The translations under genes and the position numbers were made by a program. From assembly GCA_947479815.1 (NCBI GenBank), contig CANKAT010000008.1, forward strand, positions 1 to 64,000: a DNA stretch of 64,000 nt, read 5' to 3'. This DNA is from Sphingobacteriaceae bacterium (lineage in GTDB: Bacteria; Bacteroidota; Bacteroidia; Sphingobacteriales; Sphingobacteriaceae). Below the pieces are notes generated by a model, which was given only the letters and a program-made list of their open reading frames with translations, was not told where the DNA came from and did not search any database. Shown one piece after another: positions 31,214 through 43,700 of the stretch (the stretch's first letter is position 1; every line of letters begins with the position of its first letter).

Positions 31214-32623
31214 TTAGCTAGGTTCAACCGGAATCAATCCCAGGATTTTTCCTTTTTCTATCATGAACGCATATGCTTCTTCTCTTGAATTTTTAATTTC
31301 TCCTTCAAGAATAGCCTCTCTGATTTGATTTTTTATAATACCAACATTTTTACCTGCACTCAAATTAAATGCATGCATGATATCTTCGCCACTAATCGGT
31401 GGTTGCCAGTTTCTTAGTTGATCGCTTTCTTCAACATCCTTCAGTTTTTGTTTTACAAGGTCAAAGTTTCGTCGGTATTTTTTTACTTTATATTCATTCT
31501 TAGTTGTTACATCTGCATTACATAATAACATAAGGCTATCTATTTCCTCACCTGCTTCAAATAATAGTCGTCTTACGGCTGAATCGGTCACTACATCCTG
31601 AGCAAGCACTATTGGCCTCAGATGCAATTGAACCAATTTTTGAACCAGTTTCATTTTTTCATTCAATGGAAGTTTGAGCTGAGCGAAGATTTTTGGAACC
31701 ATGCGTGCCCCTCGGTCTTCATGTCCATGAAATGTCCATCCATGGCCGGGCTCAAAACGTTTTGTTGCAGGTTTCGCAATATCATGAAGAATTGCTGCCC
31801 ATCTTAGCCATAGATCATTCGTATTTTCAGCTAAATTGTCAAGAACTTGAAGCGTATGGTAAAAATTGTCTTTATGTCCTTTGCCTTCCACTATATCAAC
31901 ACCATACAGGTCTGACATTTGAGGGAAAATTAGATGCAGAAGCCCTGTGTCAAATAAATAAATGAATCCTGTTGATGGCTTAGTTGCCAGTATGATCTTA
32001 TTTAACTCATCGGTAATTCTTTCTGGAGAAACGATTTTGATCCTTTCGCAATTCTTTTTAATTGCATCAATAGCGTCATCATGAATTGTGAAGTTAAGCT
32101 GAGTAGCAAATCGAATTGCTCTTAACATTCTTAAAGGATCATCAGAAAATGTTTCTGTTGGATTAAGAGGAGTACGTATCAGCTTGTTATCAAGATCTTT
32201 TACCCCGTCAAATGGATCTAATAAAGTTCCGAAATTTGAAATGTTTAAACCCAGAGCCATTGCATTGATACTAAAATCGCGGCGTTTCTGATCGTCTTCA
32301 AGACTGCCATTCTCAACAATAGGCTTGCGAGACTCTGAACGATAGGATTCTTTTCTTGCTCCTACAAATTCTATTTCGAGATCCCCATGCTTAAGCTGGG
32401 CAGTGCCAAAATTCTTAAATACTGAAACCTTAGTATGTAATAGTTTACCAGCAGCTTCTGCAAATTTAATTCCATTTCCAATAACTAGAATGTCGATGTC
32501 TTTAGATGGTCTGTTGAGGAAAAGATCTCTTACAAAGCCGCCTATCACATAAATTTCTGTCTGTGATTCATCTGCCAGTTTACTTAATTTTTCAAATATG
32601 GGATGTTGTAAATATTCTTTCAT
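31214..32623 (-). CDS. cca: CCA tRNA nucleotidyltransferase / poly(A) polymerase family with HD domain
   Basis: YVIGGFVRDLFLNRPSKDIDILV; RRDFSINAMAL; HDIAKPATK. Confidence 0.93.
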   Translation of the reverse strand: MKEYLQHPIFEKLSKLADESQTEIYVIGGFVRDLFLNRPSKDIDILVIGNGIKFAEAAGKLLHTKVSVFKNFGTAQLKHGDLEIEFVGARKESYRSESRKPIVENGSLEDDQKRRDFSINAMALGLNISNFGTLLDPFDGVKDLDNKLIRTPLNPTETFSDDPLRMLRAIRFATQLNFTIHDDAIDAIKKNCERIKIVSPERITDELNKIILATKPSTGFIYLFDTGLLHLIFPQMSDLYGVDIVEGKGHKDNFYHTLQVLDNLAENTNDLWLRWAAILHDIAKPATKRFEPGHGWTFHGHEDRGARMVPKIFAQLKLPLNEKMKLVQKLVQLHLRPIVLAQDVVTDSAVRRLLFEAGEEIDSLMLLCNADVTTKNEYKVKKYRRNFDLVKQKLKDVEESDQLRNWQPPISGEDIMHAFNLSAGKNVGIIKNQIREAILEGEIKNSREEAYAFMIEKGKILGLIPVEPS

Positions 32624-32770
32624 ATAAAATCAGATCGGATCTCATGTGAGGAGATGGGGATCATCAAACCTGATTTGAGCAGGCAATAATTTATCAGCAA
32701 AGGACAACATATTATTGCACTTTTTCAAGTGATTGAAAACATTAGCCTTGAAATTTTGGTTTTTGTATTC

Positions 32771-33337
32771 TTATTTTCTAATGAACGAAAACAATCCTCC
32801 GGGTTCAAGTTTCATTATTGTAGATGCTTTCTTTATTGAGGTATCATCTTGCTCCCAATTGACTACATAATCGACCCCTTGTTTTATCTCTTCACTAATT
32901 TCGTTGAAGCATGCAGGGGATGGTTTTCCACTCAAATTTGCTGAAGTTGAAATGATAGGTTTTCTGAAACGCTGCAGTAATTGCTCGCAGAATACATGTT
33001 TTACAATCCGAATACCGATACTTCCGTCCTTAGCAATTGCATTCTTGGCCAGATTTTTTGCATTAGAATAAATAATAGTCATTGGATTTTCTGCATATTC
33101 AATAAGGTCGTAAGCTACTTCTGGAATCTCATTTACATAGCTTTGAAGTTTATTAGCACTGTCTAATAAAACAATCAAACTTTTTTCTTCCGATCTTCCT
33201 TTAAGTTTGAAGACTTTTTCTACCGCTTCTAAATTTGTAGCATCACATCCAATACCCCAAATGGTATCGGTTGGGTAAAGAATCAGGCCTCCATTCTTTA
33301 ATACTTCAAATGCCTTATTTACATCATCTCTTAGCAT
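32771..33337 (-). CDS. L-threonylcarbamoyladenylate synthase (YrdC/Sua5 family)
   Basis: GGLILYPTDTIWGIGCDATNLEAVEKVFKLKGRSEEKSLIVL; KPIISTSANLSG. Confidence 0.92.
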   Translation of the reverse strand: MLRDDVNKAFEVLKNGGLILYPTDTIWGIGCDATNLEAVEKVFKLKGRSEEKSLIVLLDSANKLQSYVNEIPEVAYDLIEYAENPMTIIYSNAKNLAKNAIAKDGSIGIRIVKHVFCEQLLQRFRKPIISTSANLSGKPSPACFNEISEEIKQGVDYVVNWEQDDTSIKKASTIMKLEPGGLFSFIRK

Positions 33338-34450
33338 TTAGATTAGGTTTTGGTAAAGTTTGAATAATTTATCTGCAATTTTTTGATTGGAAAAATTACT
33401 GATATGTTCAATTCCAGAACGTATCATTAACTCTCTTTTTTCTATGTTGTTCATAACCAGGTTGATCTGAACTGTAAGTTCATCGCTGTTAGTTGGATCT
33501 ATATATATGCTGTTTTTACCACCTGCTTCTTCTAGGCAGGATCCTTTAGCTGCAATTACAGGTATTCCTGAACTTAAAGCTTCTACTACCGGTATTCCAA
33601 ACCCTTCGAATTCTGATGGATAGATGAATAAGCTGGCCTGTTGATATATACCAGGTAGGTCCTGGAAGGAAACGTTTTTTAGAAAATGTACCCTGCTCAT
33701 CAGGTTATTGTTGTTAATAAAATCTTTAACTACTTGTGCGTATGGAGTTTCTTTCCCAATTATGACCAGATGAATAGTTTCTTTTAGCGTTTTAAGGGCT
33801 TTTACAATAAGAAGAGAATTTTTGCGAGTTTCTATGGTACCTACATTCAGAATGAATTCTTCCGGTAAATTATAAGTATGCTTTATTCTGGTCTTTTCTT
33901 GCTCTGTTACTTTTGATCTGAAGATAGGGTCACAATTTTGGTAGATTACCTCAACCCTGGATTCTTCAACATTGAAAAAATTGATTAGGTCTGATTTTGT
34001 TTGTTCACTAACAGCAATGATCTTATCTGCATGTTTTGAAGCATAATGAACTTTTAGTTCATAAATCTTTCTGTCAAAATAAGGGTAATATTGGGGATAT
34101 CTGTAAAATATCAGATCATGAATAGTCACAACAGATGGGATTCCTGCTTTTTTTAAACCAATTGGAATTTCATTGCTAAGTCCATGGAAGACGTCGATTT
34201 TTTCCTTTTTGAGATCTTTAATAATTCCTCTGCTCCTCCAAAAATTTTTGAAAAATTGATTTTTGGGGTATTGAAAGTGTATTGAAGGGTATTCCAGAAC
34301 AGTTAATGGTTTTTCTGCGGGTGCAGGAACAAACACAGCATACTGATTTTCAGGATAGTATTCTGCCAGTATTTTGAGCACATACCGACTATAGTTTCCT
34401 AAACCAGTAAAATTTTGTGTTGCGCGCTTACCGTCAAAGCCTATTTTCAT
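33338..34450 (-). CDS. Glycosyltransferase family 4 (GT-B)
   Basis: SLFIYPSEFEGFGIPVVEALSSGIPVIAAKGSCLEEAGG. Confidence 0.92.
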   Translation of the reverse strand: MKIGFDGKRATQNFTGLGNYSRYVLKILAEYYPENQYAVFVPAPAEKPLTVLEYPSIHFQYPKNQFFKNFWRSRGIIKDLKKEKIDVFHGLSNEIPIGLKKAGIPSVVTIHDLIFYRYPQYYPYFDRKIYELKVHYASKHADKIIAVSEQTKSDLINFFNVEESRVEVIYQNCDPIFRSKVTEQEKTRIKHTYNLPEEFILNVGTIETRKNSLLIVKALKTLKETIHLVIIGKETPYAQVVKDFINNNNLMSRVHFLKNVSFQDLPGIYQQASLFIYPSEFEGFGIPVVEALSSGIPVIAAKGSCLEEAGGKNSIYIDPTNSDELTVQINLVMNNIEKRELMIRSGIEHISNFSNQKIADKLFKLYQNLI

Positions 34451-34464
34451 GTTTATGCTATAAA

Positions 34465-34499
34465 ATTAAAAAGGATGAATTGCTTACATCCTTTTTAAT
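34465..34499 (-). terminator. Rho-independent terminator downstream of dapD
   Basis: ATTAAAAAGGATG-aattgctta-CATCCTTTTTAAT. Confidence 0.8.
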
Positions 34500-34521
34500 T
34501 AAAAAAGCTCTTGTTTTAGCA

Positions 34522-35340
34522 TTAAACTGCTACATTATTTTCTCTTAATGCGTCATTAAGAGAAGTTTTTTTATCTGTCGATTCTTTCCTTTGTCCGATG
34601 ATCAATGCACAAGGCACCTGGTATTCGCCGGCAGGGAATTTCTTTGCATATGATCCTGGTATTACAACAGAACGTGCAGGTACAAATCCTTTATATTCAA
34701 CAGGTTCATTGCCAGTTACATCAATAATCTTGGTTGAAGCAGTAAGAACAACATTTGCTCCAAGCACTGCCTCTTTTTCAACATGAACACCTTCAACTAC
34801 AATGGCTCTTGAACCGATGAAACAATTATCTTCAATGATTACAGGCGAGGCCTGGATAGGTTCTAAAACACCGCCAATACCCACACCTCCACTTAAATGA
34901 ACATGTTTTCCTATTTGAGCACATGATCCAACAGTTGCCCATGTATCTACCATTGTGCCTTCGTCTACATAAGCACCAATATTAACATAAGAAGGCATCA
35001 TAATTACTCCTCTTGCAAGAAATGCTCCATAACGAGCAATTCCATGAGGAACTACTCTGACACCATTCTCTTTATAGTCGGTTTTTAATTTCATTTTGTC
35101 ATGGAAAACAAATGGACCCACTTCAATTTCCTTCATTTCTCTGATCGGGAAATAAAGGATCACTGCCTTTTTGATCCAGTCGTTTACATGCCAGCGATTT
35201 CCGATTTGTTCAGCAACTCTGATCTCGCCTTTATCGAGATGTGCAATTACACTATTGATGGCATCTTTGTATTCTTTGAAATTAATGAGATTACGATCCT
35301 CCCATGCAGTTTCAATCAGTTTTTTTAATTCGGTAGTCAT
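34522..35340 (-). CDS. dapD: 2,3,4,5-tetrahydropyridine-2,6-dicarboxylate N-succinyltransferase
   Basis: VVPHGIARYGAFLARGVIMMPSYVNIGAYVDEGTMVDTWATVGSCAQIGKHVHLSGGVGIGGVLEP. Confidence 0.96.
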   Translation of the reverse strand: MTTELKKLIETAWEDRNLINFKEYKDAINSVIAHLDKGEIRVAEQIGNRWHVNDWIKKAVILYFPIREMKEIEVGPFVFHDKMKLKTDYKENGVRVVPHGIARYGAFLARGVIMMPSYVNIGAYVDEGTMVDTWATVGSCAQIGKHVHLSGGVGIGGVLEPIQASPVIIEDNCFIGSRAIVVEGVHVEKEAVLGANVVLTASTKIIDVTGNEPVEYKGFVPARSVVIPGSYAKKFPAGEYQVPCALIIGQRKESTDKKTSLNDALRENNVAV

Positions 35341-35419
35341 ACTTTTAATTTAAAGCAAATTAAAGGAATTTTCTGTCAATTTTTGTATCAATCAATCAAT
35401 TGTTGTGTAATTTTGGGAA

Positions 35420-35812
35420 ATGCAGGAATCAGAGAAATTGCGTATCGATAAATATTTATGGGCCATACGCGCCTTTAAAACAAGGAGTGTTTCTGCCGAA
35501 GCCTGTAAAGCCGGACGAATAAAATTAAACGGACAAAATCTGAAAGCATCTCATGTAGTAAAAATAGGGGAGGTTTATACGCTACAAAAGGGAAGCGATA
35601 AAAAGATTATAGAAGTTATTGGTTTATTGGATCGAAGAGTAGATGCAAAAACAGCTGTAAATTTTTATAAAGACCTGACCCCAGTTGAAGATACTCCCGA
35701 ATATAAATCTATGTTCCAAAGTCCAACATTAAGCAGAGATAGAGGAGCTGGAAGACCTACAAAAAGAGATCGCAGAGAAATTGATGATTTGCAGGAAGGC
35801 TGGTTTGAATAG
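35420..35812 (+). CDS. RNA-binding S4 domain protein (Hsp15-like)
   Basis: LRIDKYLWAIRAFKTRSVSAEACKAGRIKLNGQNLKASHVVKIGEVY. Confidence 0.88.
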   Translation: MQESEKLRIDKYLWAIRAFKTRSVSAEACKAGRIKLNGQNLKASHVVKIGEVYTLQKGSDKKIIEVIGLLDRRVDAKTAVNFYKDLTPVEDTPEYKSMFQSPTLSRDRGAGRPTKRDRREIDDLQEGWFE

Positions 35813-35990
35813 GATTTTTCTTAGAATAATTACAGGTTAAAACTAGTTTCATTTTACCGTTAAACCTTAATATTAAAGATAGGATAGTTCGGCAAGTGAA
35901 TCTAATGGGTATAGCAATGTTTCTATTTCTCTAGATACCCATGTGTTAATCAAATTATACCATTCAGTAAAGTAAATTTTTTTAAACTAA

Positions 35991-36015
35991 AAAACCCCGG
36001 TGTTTCCGGGGTTTT
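35991..36015. terminator. Bidirectional terminator between convergent genes
   Basis: AAAACCCCGG-tgttt-CCGGGGTTTT. Confidence 0.85.
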
Positions 36016-36037
36016 CTTTAACTATTTATAATGCTAT

Positions 36038-36631
36038 TTATTTCTTGTCTTTTTTATACTCTGTATTCAAGCCTTCTACTACTTCTTTGGTAATATCCAA
36101 ACTTTGATCAGCATATAAAACTGCTGGATTAGACTTTGAATAGGTTAATACAACTTTGTATCCTTTTGCTTTAGCATGAACCTTTAAAAATTCAGAAACC
36201 TTATTGTATAATTTCTCATTCTCTACTGCTTCTTCGTTAGAAAGTGCATTTCCTGCATTTTGATTGTATGTTGCAAGTTCTTGTTGTTTTCTAGCCAGTC
36301 TTTCTTCTGTAGAAGCACGCTGATCTGCACTTAAACTACCTGCATTTTGCTGGTAAGCTGCAACTTCACGTTGAAAAGCAGCTCCTTTAGCAGTCAAGTC
36401 AGCCTGTGCTTTTTTAGATTTTTCTTGAAAAGTAAGCTGTACTGCTTTGAAATACTCATAATTAGTCAATAATGAATCTGAATTTACATAAACTATAGAT
36501 TCAGAATTGTTAGCAGATGAGCTTGTTTTAGAGTCCGCAGATTTAGTTTGGTCTTTGTTACATGAGATAACTAGTGCTGCAATAGTCAAAATGCCTGCAA
36601 CTTTACTTATGCCTGTGATTACTTTCTTCAT
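36038..36631 (-). CDS. OmpH/Skp family lipoprotein chaperone
   Basis: Lipobox (LVISCNKD); SIVYVNSDSLLTNYEYFKAVQ...KAQADLTAKGAAFQREVAAYQQ. Confidence 0.88.
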   Translation of the reverse strand: MKKVITGISKVAGILTIAALVISCNKDQTKSADSKTSSSANNSESIVYVNSDSLLTNYEYFKAVQLTFQEKSKKAQADLTAKGAAFQREVAAYQQNAGSLSADQRASTEERLARKQQELATYNQNAGNALSNEEAVENEKLYNKVSEFLKVHAKAKGYKVVLTYSKSNPAVLYADQSLDITKEVVEGLNTEYKKDKK

Positions 36632-36786
36632 ATTTTTCTATAAAAATTTAACAAATATAAACTTTCAAACCATTATCTCAACCATTTTATTTACTCCAAC
36701 CTATTGGTAAATAAATGTGGTGTTATTTTATCCACATTGCAACAAATTCCATAGTAAATGGTTATTTTTGATACTTGTTGTTATAA

Positions 36787-38751
<1,965 letters not shown>

Positions 38752-38774
38752 TTCAAGCATTAATTATTAAAATT

Positions 38775-38806
38775 AAGCCCTTCAATTTATTTGGAGGGCT
38801 TTTTTG
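38775..38806 (+). terminator. Rho-independent terminator after gyrB
   Basis: AAGCCCTTCAA-tttat-TTGGAGGGCTT followed by T-run. Confidence 0.88.
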
Positions 38807-38855
38807 TTCCCGATTATAGTAGCCTGCGGCGTTTAATCCTTACTTGAATTAATCT

Positions 38856-39284
38856 TTATTTGAATAGTTTAAGCCGTAATTTTTTATAACTTATAATTGC
38901 CTTGTGCTTGTATAATATATCGCCACCCAGAACTCCAATGATAGGTGGAAGGTTAAGTGCAGAATAGGCCTGATTTATAGTAGAAAGATCAAGGACAGCC
39001 GCTTCAAAGTTTTTCAATTTTAGCTTTCCGATCTTTAAAATGGGAAGAATAAGGGTATGACTTTCCATGGTATTTGTCCCAAGGCCAGTAGAAAGCTTGT
39101 CTGAAGCCTTTAATACACCATCTATTTTGTGTTTCTCAACTGTTCCTTTGTCAAAAACTGTTTTTGAAGCGCCAGTATCAAGTACTGCATGAAAGGATTG
39201 TCCAAAAACAAAAACTTCCACCAATAGGTGGAAGCCGTCGTCATTTAGATTGATTAGTTCTAGCGGAACTAGTGTATTTGCCAT
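38856..39284 (-). CDS. Retropepsin-like aspartic protease domain protein
   Basis: AVLDTGASKTVFDKG active site; GVLGGDIL flap/second motif; single-lobe size. Confidence 0.82.
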   Translation of the reverse strand: MANTLVPLELINLNDDGFHLLVEVFVFGQSFHAVLDTGASKTVFDKGTVEKHKIDGVLKASDKLSTGLGTNTMESHTLILPILKIGKLKLKNFEAAVLDLSTINQAYSALNLPPIIGVLGGDILYKHKAIISYKKLRLKLFK

Positions 39285-39301
39285 GCTATAAAAGCAGCTT
39301 T

Positions 39302-40240
39302 TTAGATATGATTAGACTCTTTTAATACCTCATTCATAGCTCTAACAGCATCAGCACTTTTGTTGAATTCAGCCTGTTCAGAATCAGATAATTTAAAATC
39401 AAGGATTTTTTCCCATCCGTTTTTCCCGATGATTACCGGAACAACTAATGAGATATCTTTTTGGCCATATTCGCCATCTAATGCAACTCCACAAGAGATC
39501 AGTTTCTTTTCATCGCGAACAATGCTTTCAACCATTGCGGCAGTACCTGCTCCGGGAGCGTACCAAGCAGAGGTTCCAATTAATTTAGTTAATGTTGCAC
39601 CACCTACCATTGTTGATGAAACTACACGTTCTTGCTGCTCTTTGGAAAGAAGTTGAGTAACCGGAATACTATTCCAGGTAGCATGATGAATAAGCGGAAT
39701 CATGGTGGTATCACCGTGCCCTCCAATAACTACTGCATTAAGATCAGCAGGAGAACAGCCAAGCTCAACACTTAGGTAATATTTAAATCTTGCTGAATCT
39801 AATGCTCCACCCATACCTAGTATCCTGTTCTTAGGAAGACCTGAAGTTTTTAAGGTGAGGTAATTCATAGTATCCATTGGATTTGAAACCACGATAATTA
39901 TGGTATTTGGCGAGTGTTTTAGGATATTCTCGGTAACACTTTTTACAATGTTTGCATTGGTTCCGATCAGTTCTTCACGGGTCATACCTGGTTTACGGGG
40001 TAATCCGGAAGTAATAACAACAACCTCTGAATCTGCAGTAGCTGCATAATCATTGGTAACACCTTTGATCTTAGTATCAAAACCAAGCAGGGCAGAAGTT
40101 TGCATCATATCGATTGCTTTGCCCTCAGCAAAACCTTCTCGGATGTCTAACAAAATAAGTTCTTCAGCTAATTCTTTTCTGGCGATGTTATCAGCACAGG
40201 TTGCTCCTACGGCACCGGCTCCTACAACTGTAATTTTCAT
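39302..40240 (-). CDS. mdh: Malate dehydrogenase
   Basis: MKITVVGAGAVGATCADNIARKELAEELILLDIREGFAEGKAIDMMQ; SGLPRKPGMTREEL; GGHGDTTMIPL. Confidence 0.96.
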   Translation of the reverse strand: MKITVVGAGAVGATCADNIARKELAEELILLDIREGFAEGKAIDMMQTSALLGFDTKIKGVTNDYAATADSEVVVITSGLPRKPGMTREELIGTNANIVKSVTENILKHSPNTIIIVVSNPMDTMNYLTLKTSGLPKNRILGMGGALDSARFKYYLSVELGCSPADLNAVVIGGHGDTTMIPLIHHATWNSIPVTQLLSKEQQERVVSSTMVGGATLTKLIGTSAWYAPGAGTAAMVESIVRDEKKLISCGVALDGEYGQKDISLVVPVIIGKNGWEKILDFKLSDSEQAEFNKSADAVRAMNEVLKESNHI

Positions 40241-40771
40241 TTTATGATTTATTTAAATTTGAGATCGAATTTGTTAGAGATTCTTATTTAAAATCTGCCT
40301 TTTTATTATTCTAAAACGTCTTTAGCGGTTATTTTGATTTGCTGAAACGAAGATAGATAATTCAATCTTTTTTATGAAATTATTAATACCTGTTGTGTAA
40401 GTTTTTTGTTTCTAAATCAATCCATACTAAAGGCTGATTTGTTTGCATTTAATTGATTCGCCTATAATCAGGAAAATACCCTTCCGAATTAGTATTCATT
40501 CGAAATAGCATGCAAACTCACCAAATTAATCTAGAATGGTAGGTAGCTTGAAACCTTCATCTTTTTTTGATTATCAATTCCTATTGTAAATTTTTAATTT
40601 TTACTCAAAATACTCCTAAATAGTATAGCGATAAAGATTGCCTTGGATGTATTTCAGGTAATAAATTTAGCGTCTTTACGATTATGTGAGAACATTTCTT
40701 TTTTACTTTTCAACACCCTTCTTCACACTCTAAAAGATTCGTAAATTTGATTTTACCCCAAAATTATTTTT

Positions 40772-43700
40772 ATGCCTGATTTTTCGCACCTGCACGTACA
40801 TACGCAATTTTCACTGTTGGATGGTGCGGCAGATATTTCGCGGCTCTTCAAAAAGGCTGAAGCCGATGGTATGAAAGCCATGGCCATTACCGATCATGGA
40901 AATATGTTCGGGGTGTTTAAATTTGTAGCCGAAGCCGGAAAGCATGGTGTAAAACCTATTGTAGGGTGTGAGTTTTATGTGGTAGACAACCGTCATATTA
41001 AGCAGTTTACCAAAGAAAAGCGTGATCAGCGTTTTCATCAGCTATTACTTGCTAAAAATGCTGAAGGGTATAAAAATCTGGTAAAGCTATGCTCCTTGGG
41101 TTATATCGAAGGCTTGTATAGCAAATGGCCTCGCATTGATAAGGAACTAATCCTGAAATATCATAAGGGATTAATTGCCACTACCTGTTGCTTGGGTGCC
41201 TCAGTACCTCAAACTATTTTGAAAAAAGGGGAGGAAGAAGCGGAGATTGAATTTAAATGGTGGTTAGACCTCTTTGGTGAAGATTATTACATTGAACTTC
41301 AACGCCATAATATTCCAGAGCAGGAAACGGTTAATGCTGTATTGCTGAAATTTGCGAAGAAATACAATGTTAAGGTAATCTGCTCAAACGATTCGCATTA
41401 TGTGGATCAGGAGGATGCCAATGCACACGATATCTTGTTATGCGTGAATACCGGCGATATGAAAAGTACGCCGATTGCAACCGATGAGGAAAGCGGTAAG
41501 GGTTTTCGATTTGGATTCCCTAATGATCAGTTTTTCTTCAAGAGTCAGCAAGAAATGGGCGCAATTTTTCATGATCTGCCCGAATCGCTCGATAACACGA
41601 ATGAGATAGTAGATAAAGTTGATATTCTTGAATTGAAACGGGATATCATGCTCCCAAATTTTCCGATTCCTGATGAGTTTAAAATCCATCAGGGTGCTGA
41701 ATCTGAGAACATGAACCAGTGGGAATACCTGAAAGATTTAGCATTTAAAGGTGCCAAAAACCGATATGTGGATATCAGTGCCGAGGTTGAGGAGCGTCTC
41801 AATTTTGAGCTCTTTACGATCCGTACGATGGGGTTTGCCGGCTATTTCTTGATAGTAGCTGATTTTATACGTGCGGGGCGCGATTTGGGTGTATTCATTG
41901 GTCCTGGGCGTGGTTCTGCCGCAGGTTCTGTAGTGGCCTATTGCATCGGGATTACTAATATCGATCCCATTAAATACAATCTACTGTTTGAGCGTTTCCT
42001 GAATCCAGACCGTAAGTCGATGCCCGATATTGATACGGACTTTGATGATGCCGGCCGCCAAAAAGTAATTGATTATGTTGTGGATAAGTACGGTAAAAAT
42101 CAGGTAGCCCAGATTATTACCTATGGCTCTATGGCCGCAAAATCAAGTATTAAAGACGTTGCCCGTGTATTAGATCTTCCTCTTGCCGAATCCAATATGC
42201 TGGCAAAGCTGGTTCCCGACAGGCCTGGCACTAATCTGGTGCAGGTAATGACTGCCCCAATTGAGACGGTTAAAAAGGAGCAGAACCCCGAAGATTTTGA
42301 TAATATTAAAACACTAAGAAAGATTCTGGCAGATGGTAAATCCCTGCAGGCAGATGTGTTGAAAGAGGCCATGATTTTGGAAGGCTCGGTGCGGAACGTG
42401 GGCGTTCATGCTGCGGGTATCATTATTGCCCCATACGATCTTACCGATATTATTCCTGTGGCAACTTCTAAGGAATCTGAATTGCTGGTTACCCAGTTTG
42501 ATGGACGAGTTATTGAAGATGCGGGTGTAATTAAAATGGACTTTTTGGGGCTCAAAACCTTGACAATCATCAAGGATGCCCTGCGTTTAATCAAGCAAAA
42601 TCATAATGTTGATATAGACATTGATTATATCTCACTCGAAGACCAAAAGACTTTTGAGCTTTATCAGCGTGGTGATACCAATGGAACTTTCCAGTTTGAG
42701 AGTGATGGTATGCAAATGTACCTTCGCGATCTGAGGCCAGATAAATTTGAGGATTTGATTGCCATGAACGCACTTTATCGTCCGGGTCCAATTGAATATA
42801 TCCCCAAATTTATTTCCCGAAAGCATGGTCGGGAGGAGGTAAGTTATGACCTGTTAGATATGAAGGAGCATCTGGAAGAAACCTATGGAATTACGGTTTA
42901 CCAGGAGCAGGTTATGCTATTGTCTCAAAAACTTGCAGGTTTTAGCAAGGGCGATGCTGATGTGCTGCGTAAAGCCATGGGTAAGAAGCAGATTGAAGTG
43001 CTGAATAAGATGAAAGCCCAATTTATGGAGGGCTGTAAAACAAACGGGCATGATGAAAACGTAGCTGAAAAGGTTTGGACAGATTGGGAAGCTTTTGCGC
43101 AATATGCTTTTAATAAATCGCACTCTACATGTTATGCATTTGTAGCCTATCAGACTGCCTATTTAAAGGCTAATTATCCATCTGAGTACATGGCTGCTGT
43201 ATTGAACAATCAGAATAACATTGAAAAAATATCCTTCTTTATGGAAGAATGTAAACAAATGGGAATTTCTGTGTTAGGGCCAGATATTAATGAATCTGAA
43301 CTGAGTTTTACCGTTAATAAAAAAGGTGAGGTTCGTTTTGGTATGTCAGGAATGAAAGGGGTGGGTGAAAAAGCCGTTGAGAGTATTGTTGAAGAGCGAA
43401 CAGAAAACGGACTTTATCAAAGTATTTATGATTTTGCACGACGTACCAACTCCAGATCTGTTAGTAAAAAAGTATATGAAAATCTTGTTTATGGAGGAGC
43501 ATTTGATTGTTTTGGACATAATAGATCACAATTTTTCTTTAAGCCTGACGCCAGTTTTTATAACGGTATTGAGCGGCTGATAAAATACACGAATGATTTT
43601 CAGAATAACTTAAATTCCTCCCAGGCTTCCTTGTTTGGAGGAACCAATGATGCTGAAATTTCAGAACCTCAAATGCCAGAATGTGAAGAATGGGGATTGA

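Noticed and set aside
36737-36770. gyrB promoter TTG-N23-TATTTTTG
   Set aside because: Spacer longer than the other promoters here; too weak to list as a feature.
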